Assembly (NCBI RefSeq): GCF_001426665.1
Contig: NZ_LMEY01000006.1
Location: 162,755-226,754 of the forward strand
Origin: Rhizobium sp. Root1334
GTDB lineage: Bacteria; Pseudomonadota; Alphaproteobacteria; Rhizobiales; Rhizobiaceae
Length of the DNA: 64,000 nt
Reading direction: 5' to 3'
Positions within the stretch are counted from its first letter, which is position 1. Each line of letters begins with the position of its first letter. The notes under the pieces were generated by a model. The model worked only from the letters and a program-made list of their open reading frames with translations, had not been told where the DNA came from and searched no databases. Positions 29,075-38,346 of the stretch are shown here, in pieces. A program made the translations under genes and the position numbers.

Positions 29075-29446
29075 ATGTTACCGCAAGACAATGGGCTGCT
29101 GGAAACATGCCGGCCCGTGCGTCAGATCCTCGCGCGGGTGGGAGATAAATGGAGCGTCCTGATCGTCATGGCGCTGCGCGACGGGCCGCGCCGTTTCAAC
29201 GAGGTAAAACGAGCGATCGGCACGATATCGCAACGCATGCTCACCCTGACCCTCAGAGGCATGGAACGGGACGGCCTGGTCCGCCGCACCGTATTTCCGA
29301 CAATTCCGCCGCGCGTGGAATATGAACTCACAGACCTTGGCCACTCGCTCCGCGCGCCGATCGAGCAGCTTGGGCATTGGGCGATTGAACACGAACTGCG
29401 CATCAGCGAAGCCCAGCGCCGCTTTGACGACAATAGTGTTCCTTGA
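29075..29446 (+). CDS. HxlR-family transcriptional regulator
   Basis: A 123-residue winged-helix regulator with the family pattern: a single Cys ([20 protein letters not shown]), [41 protein letters not shown]. Many HxlR proteins sense aldehydes or redox stress through the N-terminal Cys (here about residue 12). AAGGAGG precedes the ATG. The 110-base region shared with the flavin oxidoreductase gene probably holds its operator. Confidence 0.9.
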   Translation: MLPQDNGLLETCRPVRQILARVGDKWSVLIVMALRDGPRRFNEVKRAIGTISQRMLTLTLRGMERDGLVRRTVFPTIPPRVEYELTDLGHSLRAPIEQLGHWAIEHELRISEAQRRFDDNSVP

Positions 29447-29527
29447 GTTTCGCGCCCAGGGCGCTGCTCTCCATAGATCAACGGGCGACGACTTCAGCCG
29501 CAGAGAGCCCGTGGCCTGATGAATGGG

Positions 29528-29944
29528 TCAACGGGCCTGAACGGGCCGCCGCGCCAGGATCGATGCCAGCACCAGGCCTCCGATGACAGACACGTGCTCG
29601 GTCGCTATCGCGATGTTGAGTGCGGCGTTTGGGCTGTCGAACACCCAGAACGGATGTACGAGGATGATCGCCATGCCCGTAAAGACCCCAAGCGCGCCAG
29701 CGCCAAGCCAGACAAATTGCCCGCCATGGATAACAAGCGCAGCACCCGCCAGCTGAACGAAAATAGTCAGGCTCGCGATGAGAAACGGCATGGGAAGCCC
29801 GAGTGCGGTCACCTCGGCGACGGCGTCGCCAAAGTGGAGGAGCTTGGTTGTTCCACTGACCCAGAATGTGCATGTCAGCAGGATGCGGGCAAGCAGATGC
29901 ACGCTGCGAGACCCGAGAAGATCGGTAATCCATTGTGGGGTCAT
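29528..29944 (-). CDS. DoxX-family small membrane protein
   Basis: A 138-residue protein with four hydrophobic segments (LLARILLTCTFWVSGTTKLL, PFLIASLTIFVQLAGAALVI, VWLGAGALGVFTGMAIILVH, and VSVIGGLVLASIL). The SGTTKLLHF pattern after the first segment is typical of DoxX/DoxD-like proteins. Function is unknown, possibly linked to redox at the membrane. ATG 29944 is preferred; an upstream ATG at 29962 lacks a ribosome site. Confidence 0.8.
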   Translation of the reverse strand: MTPQWITDLLGSRSVHLLARILLTCTFWVSGTTKLLHFGDAVAEVTALGLPMPFLIASLTIFVQLAGAALVIHGGQFVWLGAGALGVFTGMAIILVHPFWVFDSPNAALNIAIATEHVSVIGGLVLASILARRPVQAR

Positions 29945-30034
29945 GATGCCAGTTCGCTCCATATTAAAAGGCGCCGACCAGGCGGCATAGCGGAATACGC
30001 CCGGACCGGGTATCGATTGAAATGTGAGTTTAGC

Positions 30035-30442
30035 CTACGTGCTCGAAGGTGCAGCAGGCGATGATACACCTGAGATCGGCGTCGGCTGATAAGCCGACAG
30101 GCACCATCGCCCTTCACTCCTTGTCCAGACAGCCAGATTGTTATTGTTCAATTGCCTTCGTTGGCCAGCAACAGTCACATCAGCACGCATGATGCCCGTG
30201 ACGACAGCTGCCTGGGGATAGACAATCACATCTTCGACGCTGTGAGAGATCGAGTGATAGACGAAGTGCGCAGCCCGGACCCGATCGAGATAGGAACCTT
30301 TGCTGTCCCTTTCTCCGTTCGAATGAGTGTAAATCAGCTCCGGCGCCAGAAGCTCGTCGAGCGCGGCGGTATCCGCAGTGATCATTGCGTCATAACGCGC
30401 CTGTTCCAGTGTTCGGATAAGCTGTGCGACTTCGTCTTTCAT
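30035..30442 (-). CDS. NTF2-like (DUF4440/SnoaL-type) protein
   Basis: A 135-residue cone-fold protein: MKDEVAQLIRTLEQARYDAM, LDELLAPELIYTHSNGERDS, VTGIMRADVTVAGQRR, AVWTRSEGRWCLSAYQPTPI. This is the pattern of ketosteroid isomerase-like or DUF4440 proteins, which act as isomerases, hydratases or ligand binders. It is the last gene of the catabolic operon, 28 bases after the dioxygenase, so it probably handles a pathway intermediate. Confidence 0.8.
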   Translation of the reverse strand: MKDEVAQLIRTLEQARYDAMITADTAALDELLAPELIYTHSNGERDSKGSYLDRVRAAHFVYHSISHSVEDVIVYPQAAVVTGIMRADVTVAGQRRQLNNNNLAVWTRSEGRWCLSAYQPTPISGVSSPAAPSST

Positions 30443-30470
30443 CTCGTTTCCCGATCTCTTGTGGTTTCGG

Positions 30471-31361
30471 TCAGAGTTTCATGAATGCGGAATGGTGATG
30501 GATCCACGCCTGCGGAGGAGGTGCACCCCAGCGGTTCACGACCTTCGGGTTCGAAAGATTCTCACCCACTTCAACGACGCGCGCTTCGGCCGTCAGCGGC
30601 ATCAATTCCATTTCAGCGGTGCATTCGACCAGGAAGCCGCCGGTATCTACATAGTAGGTGAACAGATTATCGCCGGCTCCGTGGCGGCCAGGGCCCCAAA
30701 CGAGGCATCTGTCATCGGCATCAAGCATGTCGCCCAGACGCTTGAAATCGCTGAAATCCGAGAACTCCCAGCTGTAGTGATGAAGGCCGGGCTTTCCCTT
30801 GACCAGACCCACGGTATGATGCCGGTTGTCTCCCGCGCGCAACCAGTTCAGTTCATAACCGGTCGAACGCTCTGATAGTTTCATACCAAGAACGTCAACC
30901 AGCTCTTCCGTGATTGTCTTTGGGTCAGACGACGTCAGATTGACGTGGTCGATGCACCGGGGATGAATGCCGCCGCACATGTAGCGTACCGGCTGGTCGA
31001 GCGGCATCGGGGTATGAACCTCGAAAATATGGCCCTCGCTGGTCGCAAATGTCACGGAGTTGGAGATAACGTCGAGCGACGGCGTTTCGCTGAGAATACG
31101 CAATCCCCTTTGGCGAACACGCCTGGCCACTTCCGCAACACAAGCCGCATCGTTGGCCTCAAGTCCGATGCTGCGGACCTCATCAGCGGACGATCGGTAG
31201 TAGATGAGTTCGGCGTGGCGTTGATTGGACGTCAACAACGTACGGTCGGGACTGGACTTTACCAATCGTACGCCGGCGATGCCTTCCGCATCCCGGACAG
31301 CCGCATCCATATCGCGGACGTTAAGGGCTATGTAGCCCAAGCGATGCACCAGTGCGCTCAT
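30471..31361 (-). CDS. VOC-superfamily extradiol-type dioxygenase
   Basis: A 296-residue protein with two VOC modules (LGYIALNVRDMDAAVRDAEG in the first, CIDHVNLTSSDPKTITEELV in the second). The putative iron ligands His (IDHVN), His (GLHHYSWEF) and Glu (GGFLVECTAEME) are all in the second module, as in catechol 2,3-dioxygenase. It may cleave a catechol-like ring. It lies between the FAH-family hydrolase and the NTF2-like gene in the operon. The real substrate is unknown. Confidence 0.85.
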   Translation of the reverse strand: MSALVHRLGYIALNVRDMDAAVRDAEGIAGVRLVKSSPDRTLLTSNQRHAELIYYRSSADEVRSIGLEANDAACVAEVARRVRQRGLRILSETPSLDVISNSVTFATSEGHIFEVHTPMPLDQPVRYMCGGIHPRCIDHVNLTSSDPKTITEELVDVLGMKLSERSTGYELNWLRAGDNRHHTVGLVKGKPGLHHYSWEFSDFSDFKRLGDMLDADDRCLVWGPGRHGAGDNLFTYYVDTGGFLVECTAEMELMPLTAEARVVEVGENLSNPKVVNRWGAPPPQAWIHHHSAFMKL

Positions 31362-31390
31362 TTGTTACTCCTCCAACTTTGACGCGTCTA

Positions 31391-32242
31391 TCAAGCTGCG
31401 ATGGCAGCTTTTTCATTGCGGATTGGGTTTCTAAGCAGGCCGATACCTTCGATTTCGACCTCGCAGACATCGCCGTCCTTCATGAACAAGGGTGGCTTGC
31501 GTGCCCAGCCGATACCGGCCGGCGTTCCCGTGACGATCACATCACCGGCTTCCAGGGTGAAGGCTTCACTCAGCGTCGAAATCAATTCAGCCACCGGAAA
31601 AATCATGTCGGCAGTGTTGCCGCTCTGAACCACGACACCATTGAGGCGTGTCTCGATCTTGAGGCCGGCACCGCCGGGCGGGAGTTCATCTGCCGTGACG
31701 AACTGGGGGCCAAAGGCGCCGGTATTGTCGAAATTCTTTCCCACAGTCCATTGCGGAGATTTGAACTGATAGTCGCGGATCGATGCTTCATTGAAGATCG
31801 AATAGCCCGCGACGTGATCAAGGGCCGCCGCCTTGGAAATGTGCCGGCCATCCTTGCCTATGACGACGACGAGTTCCCCCTCGAAATCAAGCTCTTCCGA
31901 GATAAGTGGACGCAGGATTGGATCGCCGTCGGCGATCAGGCTCGTGGCGAAACGGGGAAAGACCGCTGGATAGGTTGGCGTATCCTTGTAAGGGCTTTCG
32001 GCGGCGTGATCGAGATAGTTCAGCCCAACGCAAATGATCTTCGGCGGGCGGGCGATTACCGGTGCGCGCTTTACAGACGCAATATCGATCTGAGGAAGCG
32101 AGGGATTATTTTCAAGCGCGGCAAGGTTCCGGCCGGACTGGATCAACGTCAAAAGGCTGACAGCTCCGAGATCCCGCCATGTCCCCTCCACCAGGACTGC
32201 GGTACCCGCACTGCCATCTCTCTCATAACTCATGTAACGCAT
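31391..32242 (-). CDS. Fumarylacetoacetate hydrolase (FAH) family protein
   Basis: A 283-residue protein with the FAH core: KIICVGLNYLDHAAES, metal ligands in ISEELDFEGELVVVIG (E-x-E), DVIVTGTPAGIGWARKPP, and a short N-terminal domain. The family hydrolyses or decarboxylates beta-diketo acids and related ring-cleavage products. Beside an extradiol-type dioxygenase it fits a meta-cleavage role. It starts 53 bases after the nitroreductase-like gene. Confidence 0.9.
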   Translation of the reverse strand: MRYMSYERDGSAGTAVLVEGTWRDLGAVSLLTLIQSGRNLAALENNPSLPQIDIASVKRAPVIARPPKIICVGLNYLDHAAESPYKDTPTYPAVFPRFATSLIADGDPILRPLISEELDFEGELVVVIGKDGRHISKAAALDHVAGYSIFNEASIRDYQFKSPQWTVGKNFDNTGAFGPQFVTADELPPGGAGLKIETRLNGVVVQSGNTADMIFPVAELISTLSEAFTLEAGDVIVTGTPAGIGWARKPPLFMKDGDVCEVEIEGIGLLRNPIRNEKAAIAA

Positions 32243-32295
32243 AGGTCGTTCCTTTCACGATGCCGGAAATCCGGCGATGGTTTTGAGGTGCGCCT

Positions 32296-32880
32296 TCAAA
32301 GAAAGGTGCAAGCTTCGTCTACGGACAGGCGGGGCAAGCGCGGGAAGGACATGCTTTCGTCGCCATATCCAAGGTTCACGAGAAAGTTGCTGCGCAGGCG
32401 CCCGTCCGCGAAAAATTCGGCATCGACCATCGCATGATCGAACCCCGACATTGGCCCACAGTCGAGCCCGACCGCCCGCGCGGCCAGAATGAAATAGCCG
32501 CCTTGCAGCGTGGAATTGCGGAACGCGGTCGTTTCGGCAAGTTCCGCATTGTCCACGAATGGCTGCATTGCTTCTGGCCGATGATGAAACAGATGCGGTA
32601 TTCTTTCGTAGAAGCGGGTGTCGCTCGCCACGATCACAGTCACCGGAGCAGCGCGGGCTTTTTCAACGTTCGCAGCCACCAAAGCCGGCAAAAGGCGCGC
32701 CTTTGCCTCCGGCGAACTTAGGAAGACAAACCGCGCGGGCATGCAGTTGACACTCGTCGGCGCCATTTTGACGAGATCATAGACCTGACTTAACAACTCC
32801 GGCGACACCGCCTTATCCAGCCAGTTGGCGTATGTGCGTGCCGAGTGAAAAACCCGGTCCAGAAAGTCGATATCAGCCAT
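32296..32880 (-). CDS. Nitroreductase-family protein, RutE/HadB-like
   Basis: A 194-residue flavoprotein with the RutE-type pattern: ARTYANWLDKAVSPELLSQV, LVKMAPTSVNCMPARFVFL, TAFRNSTLQGGYFILAARAV, LDCGPMSGFDHAMVDAEFF. E. coli RutE reduces malonic semialdehyde; HadB is a related nitroreductase-fold protein. Here it is more likely a semialdehyde or enoate/nitro reductase of the operon's pathway, since no other rut genes are present. Its start overlaps the livF stop by 8 bases. Confidence 0.85.
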   Translation of the reverse strand: MADIDFLDRVFHSARTYANWLDKAVSPELLSQVYDLVKMAPTSVNCMPARFVFLSSPEAKARLLPALVAANVEKARAAPVTVIVASDTRFYERIPHLFHHRPEAMQPFVDNAELAETTAFRNSTLQGGYFILAARAVGLDCGPMSGFDHAMVDAEFFADGRLRSNFLVNLGYGDESMSFPRLPRLSVDEACTFL

Positions 32881-33601
32881 GGAGATACGCCTTCGAGATT
32901 GCGTCGTTCGACATCGTGCTTTCCCATTCCCCGTGTCCGACTTCGTGCACCACCCGTCCCAGCGACATGACGTAGGCGCGGTCGGTCATCGCCGCGGCAA
33001 GCTTGATGCTCTGCTCCACGATGAGGAGGCTCATGCCACGGCTGCGCAATGCAGTGAGAACCGACAGGATTTCCTGCACGACCTTCGGCGCGAGGCCTGT
33101 CGTCAACTCATCGAGCACCAGCAGGCGCGGCTGCAGCAGCAAAGCCCGTGCCACCGCGACCATCTGCTGCTGCCCTCCGGAAAGAAGCTCGACGCGGGTA
33201 GCAAGCTTTTCCTTCACGATCGGAAACAGTTCGAACACATCGCCCAGTGTGAATGGCCGGAAACCCTGTGGACGCTTTACGCCCCTTCCCGTGTGTTCAG
33301 CCAGGCGTAGATTGTCGGCAACCGTCAATTCACCGAACAGGCCGCGGGTCTCCAGAACCACGGCTATGCCGGCCTCGCCCCGGCGGTGGCCTGCATCGCC
33401 TGTAATAGTCTGGCCGTGAAAACGGATATGACCCGCTGTTGCCTGCGATAGCCCGCAGATCGCGCGCACCAGCGTCGTTTTTCCCGCGCCGTTAGCGCCG
33501 ACGATAGCAACGGCTTCATTGTCGGCAACATGGATCGATACGCCGCGCAACACCGGGACCGGGCCATAGCCGGCTTCAAGAGTCTCAACTTCAAGAGCCA
33601 T
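32873..33601 (-). CDS. livF: Branched-chain-type ABC transporter ATPase, LivF
   Basis: A 242-residue ATPase: Walker A IVGANGAGKTTLVRA, GIAVVLETRGLFGELTVADN, signature LLSGGQQQMVAVARALL, Walker B LLVLDELTTGLAPKVV. It is one of the two ATPases of a hydrophobic-amino-acid-type (HAAT) importer. ATG 33601 follows GGGAGGG. Such importers in soil bacteria often carry aromatic or acid substrates rather than amino acids, which the downstream catabolic genes favour. Confidence 0.9.
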   Translation of the reverse strand: MALEVETLEAGYGPVPVLRGVSIHVADNEAVAIVGANGAGKTTLVRAICGLSQATAGHIRFHGQTITGDAGHRRGEAGIAVVLETRGLFGELTVADNLRLAEHTGRGVKRPQGFRPFTLGDVFELFPIVKEKLATRVELLSGGQQQMVAVARALLLQPRLLVLDELTTGLAPKVVQEILSVLTALRSRGMSLLIVEQSIKLAAAMTDRAYVMSLGRVVHEVGHGEWESTMSNDAISKAYLHG

Positions 33602-33602
33602 G

Positions 33603-34391
33603 CTACCCTCCCAGATAGGCTTCGCGGACCATCGGGTCGGCCTGAATTGCCGCCATCGAGCCGCTTGCGATGATCTTGCCGAAATAAAGCGCATGCACCG
33701 TGTCGCATACGCTCATCAGCCCCATGTCATGCGAGACCAGTAAGACAGTGATGCCCTCATTCGACAGGGTGCGAACCCAGTTGCGCAGAAGCTCAACCTC
33801 GTCACTGCTGAGCCCTGATGAGGGCTCATCGAGCAACAGGACACGCGGTTTTGTCATGTATGCGCGCGCCAGTTCGACGATGCGCTGCTGTCCTGCGGGC
33901 AGGTCTCCGGCCCGCGTATTCAAATGCGATCCCAACCCGAAACGCTCGCCCACCTCCTGGGCATCACGGCGGATCCGCGCGCGCTCACCACGGGCACCGG
34001 GCGTCGCCAGCATGCTGGCAAGGAAGCCCGCGCCGGTTGTCGCATAAAGACCCATTTCGATGTTTTCGCGCACGCTCATGTGCTGAAACACCTTCGGCGT
34101 CTGAAACGTGCGGATCAAGCCCTGACGGCTGCGCTCCTGCACAGATGCCGCTGTTATGTCACGGCCATCGATGAAGATCTGTCCGTTTGCCGGGCGTAAA
34201 AAACCCGAGGCAATGTTGAACAGAGTTGTCTTGCCCGATCCATTCGGGCCAATCAGGCCAGCGATCCTGCCTCGCGAAACGGTGAAGGAGACATCGCGCA
34301 GCACCACCAGACCGCCGAATTGATGCGCAACACCGCGGAGCGCCATCAATGGTTGAGATTTCACCGGAGCGTGTGTCATGACAGTGTTCAT
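33603..34391 (-). CDS. livG: Branched-chain-type ABC transporter ATPase, LivG
   Basis: A 262-residue ATPase: Walker A GLIGPNGSGKTTLFNIASG, RTFQTPKVFQHMSVREN, signature-like LPAGQQRIVELARAY, Walker B VLLLDEPSSGLSSDE, ending with the LivG-type AYLGG. The signature reads PAGQQ where LSGGQ is usual, common in this subfamily. It abuts livF (stop 33603, livF start 33601) and overlaps the livM stop by four bases. Confidence 0.9.
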   Translation of the reverse strand: MNTVMTHAPVKSQPLMALRGVAHQFGGLVVLRDVSFTVSRGRIAGLIGPNGSGKTTLFNIASGFLRPANGQIFIDGRDITAASVQERSRQGLIRTFQTPKVFQHMSVRENIEMGLYATTGAGFLASMLATPGARGERARIRRDAQEVGERFGLGSHLNTRAGDLPAGQQRIVELARAYMTKPRVLLLDEPSSGLSSDEVELLRNWVRTLSNEGITVLLVSHDMGLMSVCDTVHALYFGKIIASGSMAAIQADPMVREAYLGG

Positions 34392-35332
34392 CGGGCAAAC
34401 CTCCTGGCTACTCGTGCGGGTATACCCGCCAACCCGTCAGGCATCAGCGTCACGACCAGCACCAGCATGATACCGAACAGCATCTGGTGCGCGTCGCCAA
34501 AGCCGGAGAGCAGCTCAGGTACGAACGTGACGAACAGCGCACCGGCGACGGTTCCCCAGATTGAACGCGCGCCTGCGATGACCGGGATCAGCAGAAAGAC
34601 AATCGAACGCTGCACGGTGAAACTCTCCACGCTGACATAGGTCGAATAGTGCGCAAAGAGCGATCCGGCGAGCGCGCCAAGTCCTGCGCTAAGCGCGAAA
34701 ATCTTGGTGCGGATTGCATGAATATTAACCGCCATCACTTCGGCTGCCGGTGCGGAATCGCGAAGCGCGCGCATCGCCAGGCCTGGCCGGCCCGAGACGA
34801 GATTGCTCGACAAGACCAGAAGGATTATGACGACTGCCCAAACGAGATAGTAGAACCGTGCCGGCGAGTTGAACTCGAAACCCAGGACCGACAGCGGCGG
34901 CAGGCCACCGATGCCAAGCGTGCCGCCTGTCAACCAATCCCACTCGAAAAAGAAGATCGTTCCGATAGTCCCCGCGGCAAGCGTGGCAAGCGCGAGGAAG
35001 AACCCGTGCAGCCGCAGAAGCGGGAAACCTATGACGAGCGCGACAGCGACGCTGATCGCAATCCCAAGCAGAATACCGCTCCATGGCGACCATCCCAGCG
35101 TGACCGTGGAATAGGCTGACGCATAGGCGCCAATGCCGTAAAACAGAGCCTGCGCCAGATTGACGATACCGCATTGCCCAAGCAGCAGCCCGACACCCAG
35201 GCCAGCGATCGTATAGAGCCCGGCATAGACCAGAAGATCCACCATGTGGCGCTCGAAAACTGCAGGCAGGATCAGCCCTACAAGCATGACCGCCGCAAAG
35301 GCGAGGCGTCCATTCAAAACTGTTTTTGTCAT
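34388..35332 (-). CDS. livM: Branched-chain-type ABC transporter permease, LivM
   Basis: A 314-residue membrane protein with about eight to ten hydrophobic segments and the LivM pattern: GLYTIAGLGVGLLLGQCGIV, NLAQALFYGIGAYASAYSTV, FPLLRLHGFFLALATLA and SVESFTVQRSIVFLLIPVIAG. ATG 35332 follows GAGGCTGATCCC; the frame extends further to 35374 over the livH end. It pairs with LivH to form the pore. Confidence 0.9.
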   Translation of the reverse strand: MTKTVLNGRLAFAAVMLVGLILPAVFERHMVDLLVYAGLYTIAGLGVGLLLGQCGIVNLAQALFYGIGAYASAYSTVTLGWSPWSGILLGIAISVAVALVIGFPLLRLHGFFLALATLAAGTIGTIFFFEWDWLTGGTLGIGGLPPLSVLGFEFNSPARFYYLVWAVVIILLVLSSNLVSGRPGLAMRALRDSAPAAEVMAVNIHAIRTKIFALSAGLGALAGSLFAHYSTYVSVESFTVQRSIVFLLIPVIAGARSIWGTVAGALFVTFVPELLSGFGDAHQMLFGIMLVLVVTLMPDGLAGIPARVARRFAR

Positions 35333-35336
35333 GGGA

Positions 35337-36224
35337 TCAGCCTCCTCGACGCCCGGCCTTGCCAAGCAGGCCATTCGGCATCAGCACCATCATCAGCAGC
35401 ATGATTGTCAGCGCGACGACATCCTTGTAGCCCGACGACAGGCCCACCACGGCAAGTGACTCGCTCAAACCGATCACCAGCCCGCCCAACACCGCGCCAA
35501 GCGGATTGGTTAGTCCGCCAAGTATGGCTGCAGCAAAACCCTTGAGCGTCAGGCCAAGCCCCATCTGGTAGCTGACGGAGATCAGCGGCGTGACCAAAAT
35601 TCCCGCCAGCGCCCCGATGGCACCGCCCAGCACGAACGTGTAGCCGCGCATTCTTGCAACATTGATGCCAATAGATGTTGCCCCGTCGGGATCGACCGAT
35701 GCTGCGATCATCGACAGACCGGCGATCGTCTTTCGATAGAAGAGCCACAGGCCACAGACGACGAGCAGCGATATGGCGATCAAGAAAATTGCATGTACAG
35801 ACATGAAGGCCCCTGCAATTTCGACCGTTCCGTTACCGCCGATGCCTGGCAAAAGATGCGCTTCACGCCCGCCGATGTAGAGAACCGCGGCCGAAATCGT
35901 GAAAGCCAGCCCAATGGTCAAAAGCAGGAAGGCTTCGTCATCTGCCTGCCGCCGGATCATCGGGCGGACACAAACCACGTCGATCAAAAGGCCGCTTGCC
36001 GCGCCGGCAGCGATACCCAGTGCACAGGCCCACACATAAGGCAGGCCAGCCGACACCAACCCGAATACGGTCAGCATGCCGCCAATAACCGCAAAGTCAC
36101 CCTGCATCGCGTTGATGATGCGCGTGCCACGGTAGATGACTGCGATACCGATGCCGATCAGGGCATAGACGAAGCTGTTGGTCAGCCCCGCCATTAGAGA
36201 TTGAATTATAAGCGTCGAATTCAT
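35337..36224 (-). CDS. livH: Branched-chain-type ABC transporter permease, LivH
   Basis: A 295-residue membrane protein: IQSLMAGLTNSFVYALIGIG, VIYRGTRIINAMQGDFAVIG, IGINVARMRGYTFVLGGAIG and LKGFAAAILGGLTNPLGAVL are all characteristic of LivH. It lies 50 bases after the binding-protein gene and 4 bases before livM. Confidence 0.9.
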   Translation of the reverse strand: MNSTLIIQSLMAGLTNSFVYALIGIGIAVIYRGTRIINAMQGDFAVIGGMLTVFGLVSAGLPYVWACALGIAAGAASGLLIDVVCVRPMIRRQADDEAFLLLTIGLAFTISAAVLYIGGREAHLLPGIGGNGTVEIAGAFMSVHAIFLIAISLLVVCGLWLFYRKTIAGLSMIAASVDPDGATSIGINVARMRGYTFVLGGAIGALAGILVTPLISVSYQMGLGLTLKGFAAAILGGLTNPLGAVLGGLVIGLSESLAVVGLSSGYKDVVALTIMLLMMVLMPNGLLGKAGRRGG

Positions 36225-36274
36225 GGAAACCTCCGAGCAGACCGGGAGGCGGACCTCCCGGTTGCGCCCTCACC

Positions 36275-37396
36275 TCATTGCGACGCCTTGAACGGCAAAC
36301 GGGAGAACTTACCCTTGGTCAGAAGCGAATAGCTGAAGCTGCTCAGGGTCAGACCTCCGAGATCCTTTGCGGTAAAGTCGTACTGGGCAAAGGCGCCCTG
36401 ATAGGGAGTGCGGACTTCCTGGCAAAGCGCATCCGGTGCCGCGTTGGACGAAGCCCGCTTCAGCGCTGCAACCGTTGCCATGACGGCATCATACCCTGCG
36501 GCTTCGAAATGTTTCGGCAGCCGGCCATATTCCTTCTGGAACTCGGCAACGAACTCGACCTGATACGGCAAGGGGTCCTCGGCAATTAAAAACTCCGCAT
36601 GGACGATATTGTCCGCAGCGTCTCCCATCGCCTTGACGATCTCGTAGGTGGCCGTGCCGTGCACAGAAATGATAGGTGCCGTCAGGCCGACCTGACGAAG
36701 ATTGCGGAAAGGCGTGGCCAGAGAACTCAGAACGATGACCGCGTCAGGCTCGCTCGCCTTAACCTTCGCAGCCTGCGCCGTCGCGTCGCTAGCCGACAGT
36801 TCGAACTTTTCGACCTGGACGAATTCGACGCCGAATTCGTCGCCCAGCTTGGACATCACACCCCAGATGACTTGGCCGTAACCGGAATCATGCAGGACAC
36901 CGACCCGCTTGGCGCCGATCTCCTTAGCATAGGAGAGCAACGCGCGGGCGTTTAGACCCTGCGCGGGCGTCATGTGAAAGACGCAGTTACGGGCATTTTC
37001 GACAGCCGGGCCAATACCCGTAAATGCGAGAACGGGAATATTGAGGGGCTGGGTGACGGAGCCGATAGCGACCGTCTGGGCGATGCCGGTGGGGCCTACG
37101 ATCGCCTTTACACCCTGCGAATGAACAAGCGTGTTGACCTTGGTCATAGCCGCATCTGGATTGGACCCATCATCCTCCATGAGGATTTCCAGCGGTTCTC
37201 CTCCAACGCCACCATTCGCATTGATCAATTTTTGCGCCAGCAACACCCCGTCCCGCTGCGGGATGCCAAGGCCTGCAAGACCACCTGTCGTGGACAGCAG
37301 CGCGCCGATGCGAACCGGTTCCGCGGCAGCCGATGCTCCGATCAGTGCCATCGCCAGTGCAGGCGCTCCAAAAAATATCCTTTTACCCAAGCTCAT
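36275..37396 (-). CDS. Branched-chain-type ABC transporter binding protein, LivK-like
   Basis: A 373-residue periplasmic protein with a signal peptide (MSLGKRIFFGAPALAMALIG, cleavage near ASAAAEP). The type I binding fold shows EPVRIGALLSTTGGLAGLG, LINANGGVGGEPLEILMEDD, AIVGPTGIAQTVAIGSV, KRVGVLHDSGYGQVIW. It defines the operon's substrate, which is unknown; similar proteins bind aromatic acids, amides or amino acids. First gene of the nine-gene operon; GGAGGAGACG precedes ATG 37396. Confidence 0.9.
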   Translation of the reverse strand: MSLGKRIFFGAPALAMALIGASAAAEPVRIGALLSTTGGLAGLGIPQRDGVLLAQKLINANGGVGGEPLEILMEDDGSNPDAAMTKVNTLVHSQGVKAIVGPTGIAQTVAIGSVTQPLNIPVLAFTGIGPAVENARNCVFHMTPAQGLNARALLSYAKEIGAKRVGVLHDSGYGQVIWGVMSKLGDEFGVEFVQVEKFELSASDATAQAAKVKASEPDAVIVLSSLATPFRNLRQVGLTAPIISVHGTATYEIVKAMGDAADNIVHAEFLIAEDPLPYQVEFVAEFQKEYGRLPKHFEAAGYDAVMATVAALKRASSNAAPDALCQEVRTPYQGAFAQYDFTAKDLGGLTLSSFSYSLLTKGKFSRLPFKASQ

Positions 37397-37430
37397 CGTC
37401 TCCTCCCTGATGACTTGGAGAAACCATAGA

Positions 37431-37446
37431 TCCATATAATTATGGA
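37431..37446. promoter_or_regulatory. Candidate operator between livK and the divergent SDR gene
   Basis: TCCATA-TAAT-TATGGA is a perfect 6-4-6 inverted repeat, 34 bases upstream of the livK start and 71 bases upstream of the SDR start. It lies in the shared promoter region and could be the site of the GntR/FCD protein encoded at 38347. Confidence 0.5.
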
Positions 37447-37517
37447 ATCAACTATGTATTTTCTAAAATCGTGTTAGTTTACGAAACTTGGCGATTTTTT
37501 GAAATGGGAGAGTGAAA

Positions 37518-38270
37518 GTGCGGATTGATGGAAAAATCGTCGTTGTAACCGGCGCCGAAGGCGGAATCGGGCGTGAAATCGCTGTTTGTTGCGCAGAGGC
37601 AGGAGCACAACTGGTGCTGTCCGGGCTGTCAGCCGAGGGCTTAAGCGAAACAAAAGAAGCGATTGCCGGCCTGCCTGATGCAAGCGAGGCTGTTTGTTTC
37701 CAGGTCGATATCACCAACCGTGATGCGGTGAACGCCATGCTCGACAGCGTACAAAAAGCGTTCGGCCGCATCGATGCGGTGGTCGCCAATGCTGGCATCA
37801 TCACGCCTCAGACGTCCGTGCTCGACATCACGGAGCGGGATTGGCAGCAGAACATCGCCGTCAACCTGACAGGAACCTTCAATACCGTTCAGGCCGCGGC
37901 TCGGCTGCTTGTTGCGCAGGGCCACGGCGGCACGATCATTGCCACGGGCTCGTCCACGGCCGTACGCGTGATGCCGGGCTTCCTGCCTTACGTCACCGCA
38001 AAATCCGGCATTCACGGCATGATGCGTCTTCTCGCTCTTGAGCTTGCGCCACACCACATCCGCGTCAACACGCTGGTTCCGGGCACGACGGCGACCGCGT
38101 TGGCACAATCCATTTCGGGACATCTTGAAAAAGCGGCATCATCCCTGCCGATGGGAGAAGTCGTCGAGCCAAAGGAGCTTGGGCGGTATGTTGCTTTTGC
38201 GATCAGCGATGCAGTTCCCCATATGACGGGAGCCCAGCTGATCGTCGATTCCGGAAGAAGCATCGCGTGA
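37518..38270 (+). CDS. Short-chain dehydrogenase/reductase, divergent from the liv operon
   Basis: A 250-residue SDR: VVVTGAEGGIGREIAVCCAE, DAVVANAGIITPQ, ATGSSTAVRVMPGFLPYVTA (catalytic Ser, Tyr) with KSGIHGMMR (Lys), and a C-terminal GAQLIVDSGRSI. Starts are GTG; 37518 is preferred to 37512 because GGGAG is better spaced. It probably oxidises or reduces an intermediate of the pathway encoded by the divergent operon. The GntR gene follows 76 bases later. Confidence 0.85.
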   Translation: MRIDGKIVVVTGAEGGIGREIAVCCAEAGAQLVLSGLSAEGLSETKEAIAGLPDASEAVCFQVDITNRDAVNAMLDSVQKAFGRIDAVVANAGIITPQTSVLDITERDWQQNIAVNLTGTFNTVQAAARLLVAQGHGGTIIATGSSTAVRVMPGFLPYVTAKSGIHGMMRLLALELAPHHIRVNTLVPGTTATALAQSISGHLEKAASSLPMGEVVEPKELGRYVAFAISDAVPHMTGAQLIVDSGRSIA

Positions 38271-38346
38271 GTCGTCTGCGGGTAGCCTCCCACCAAGCAC
38301 CTCCCTCCCAGCGGGGGCATTCATCCCACCGGAGAAGCTTTCCACA

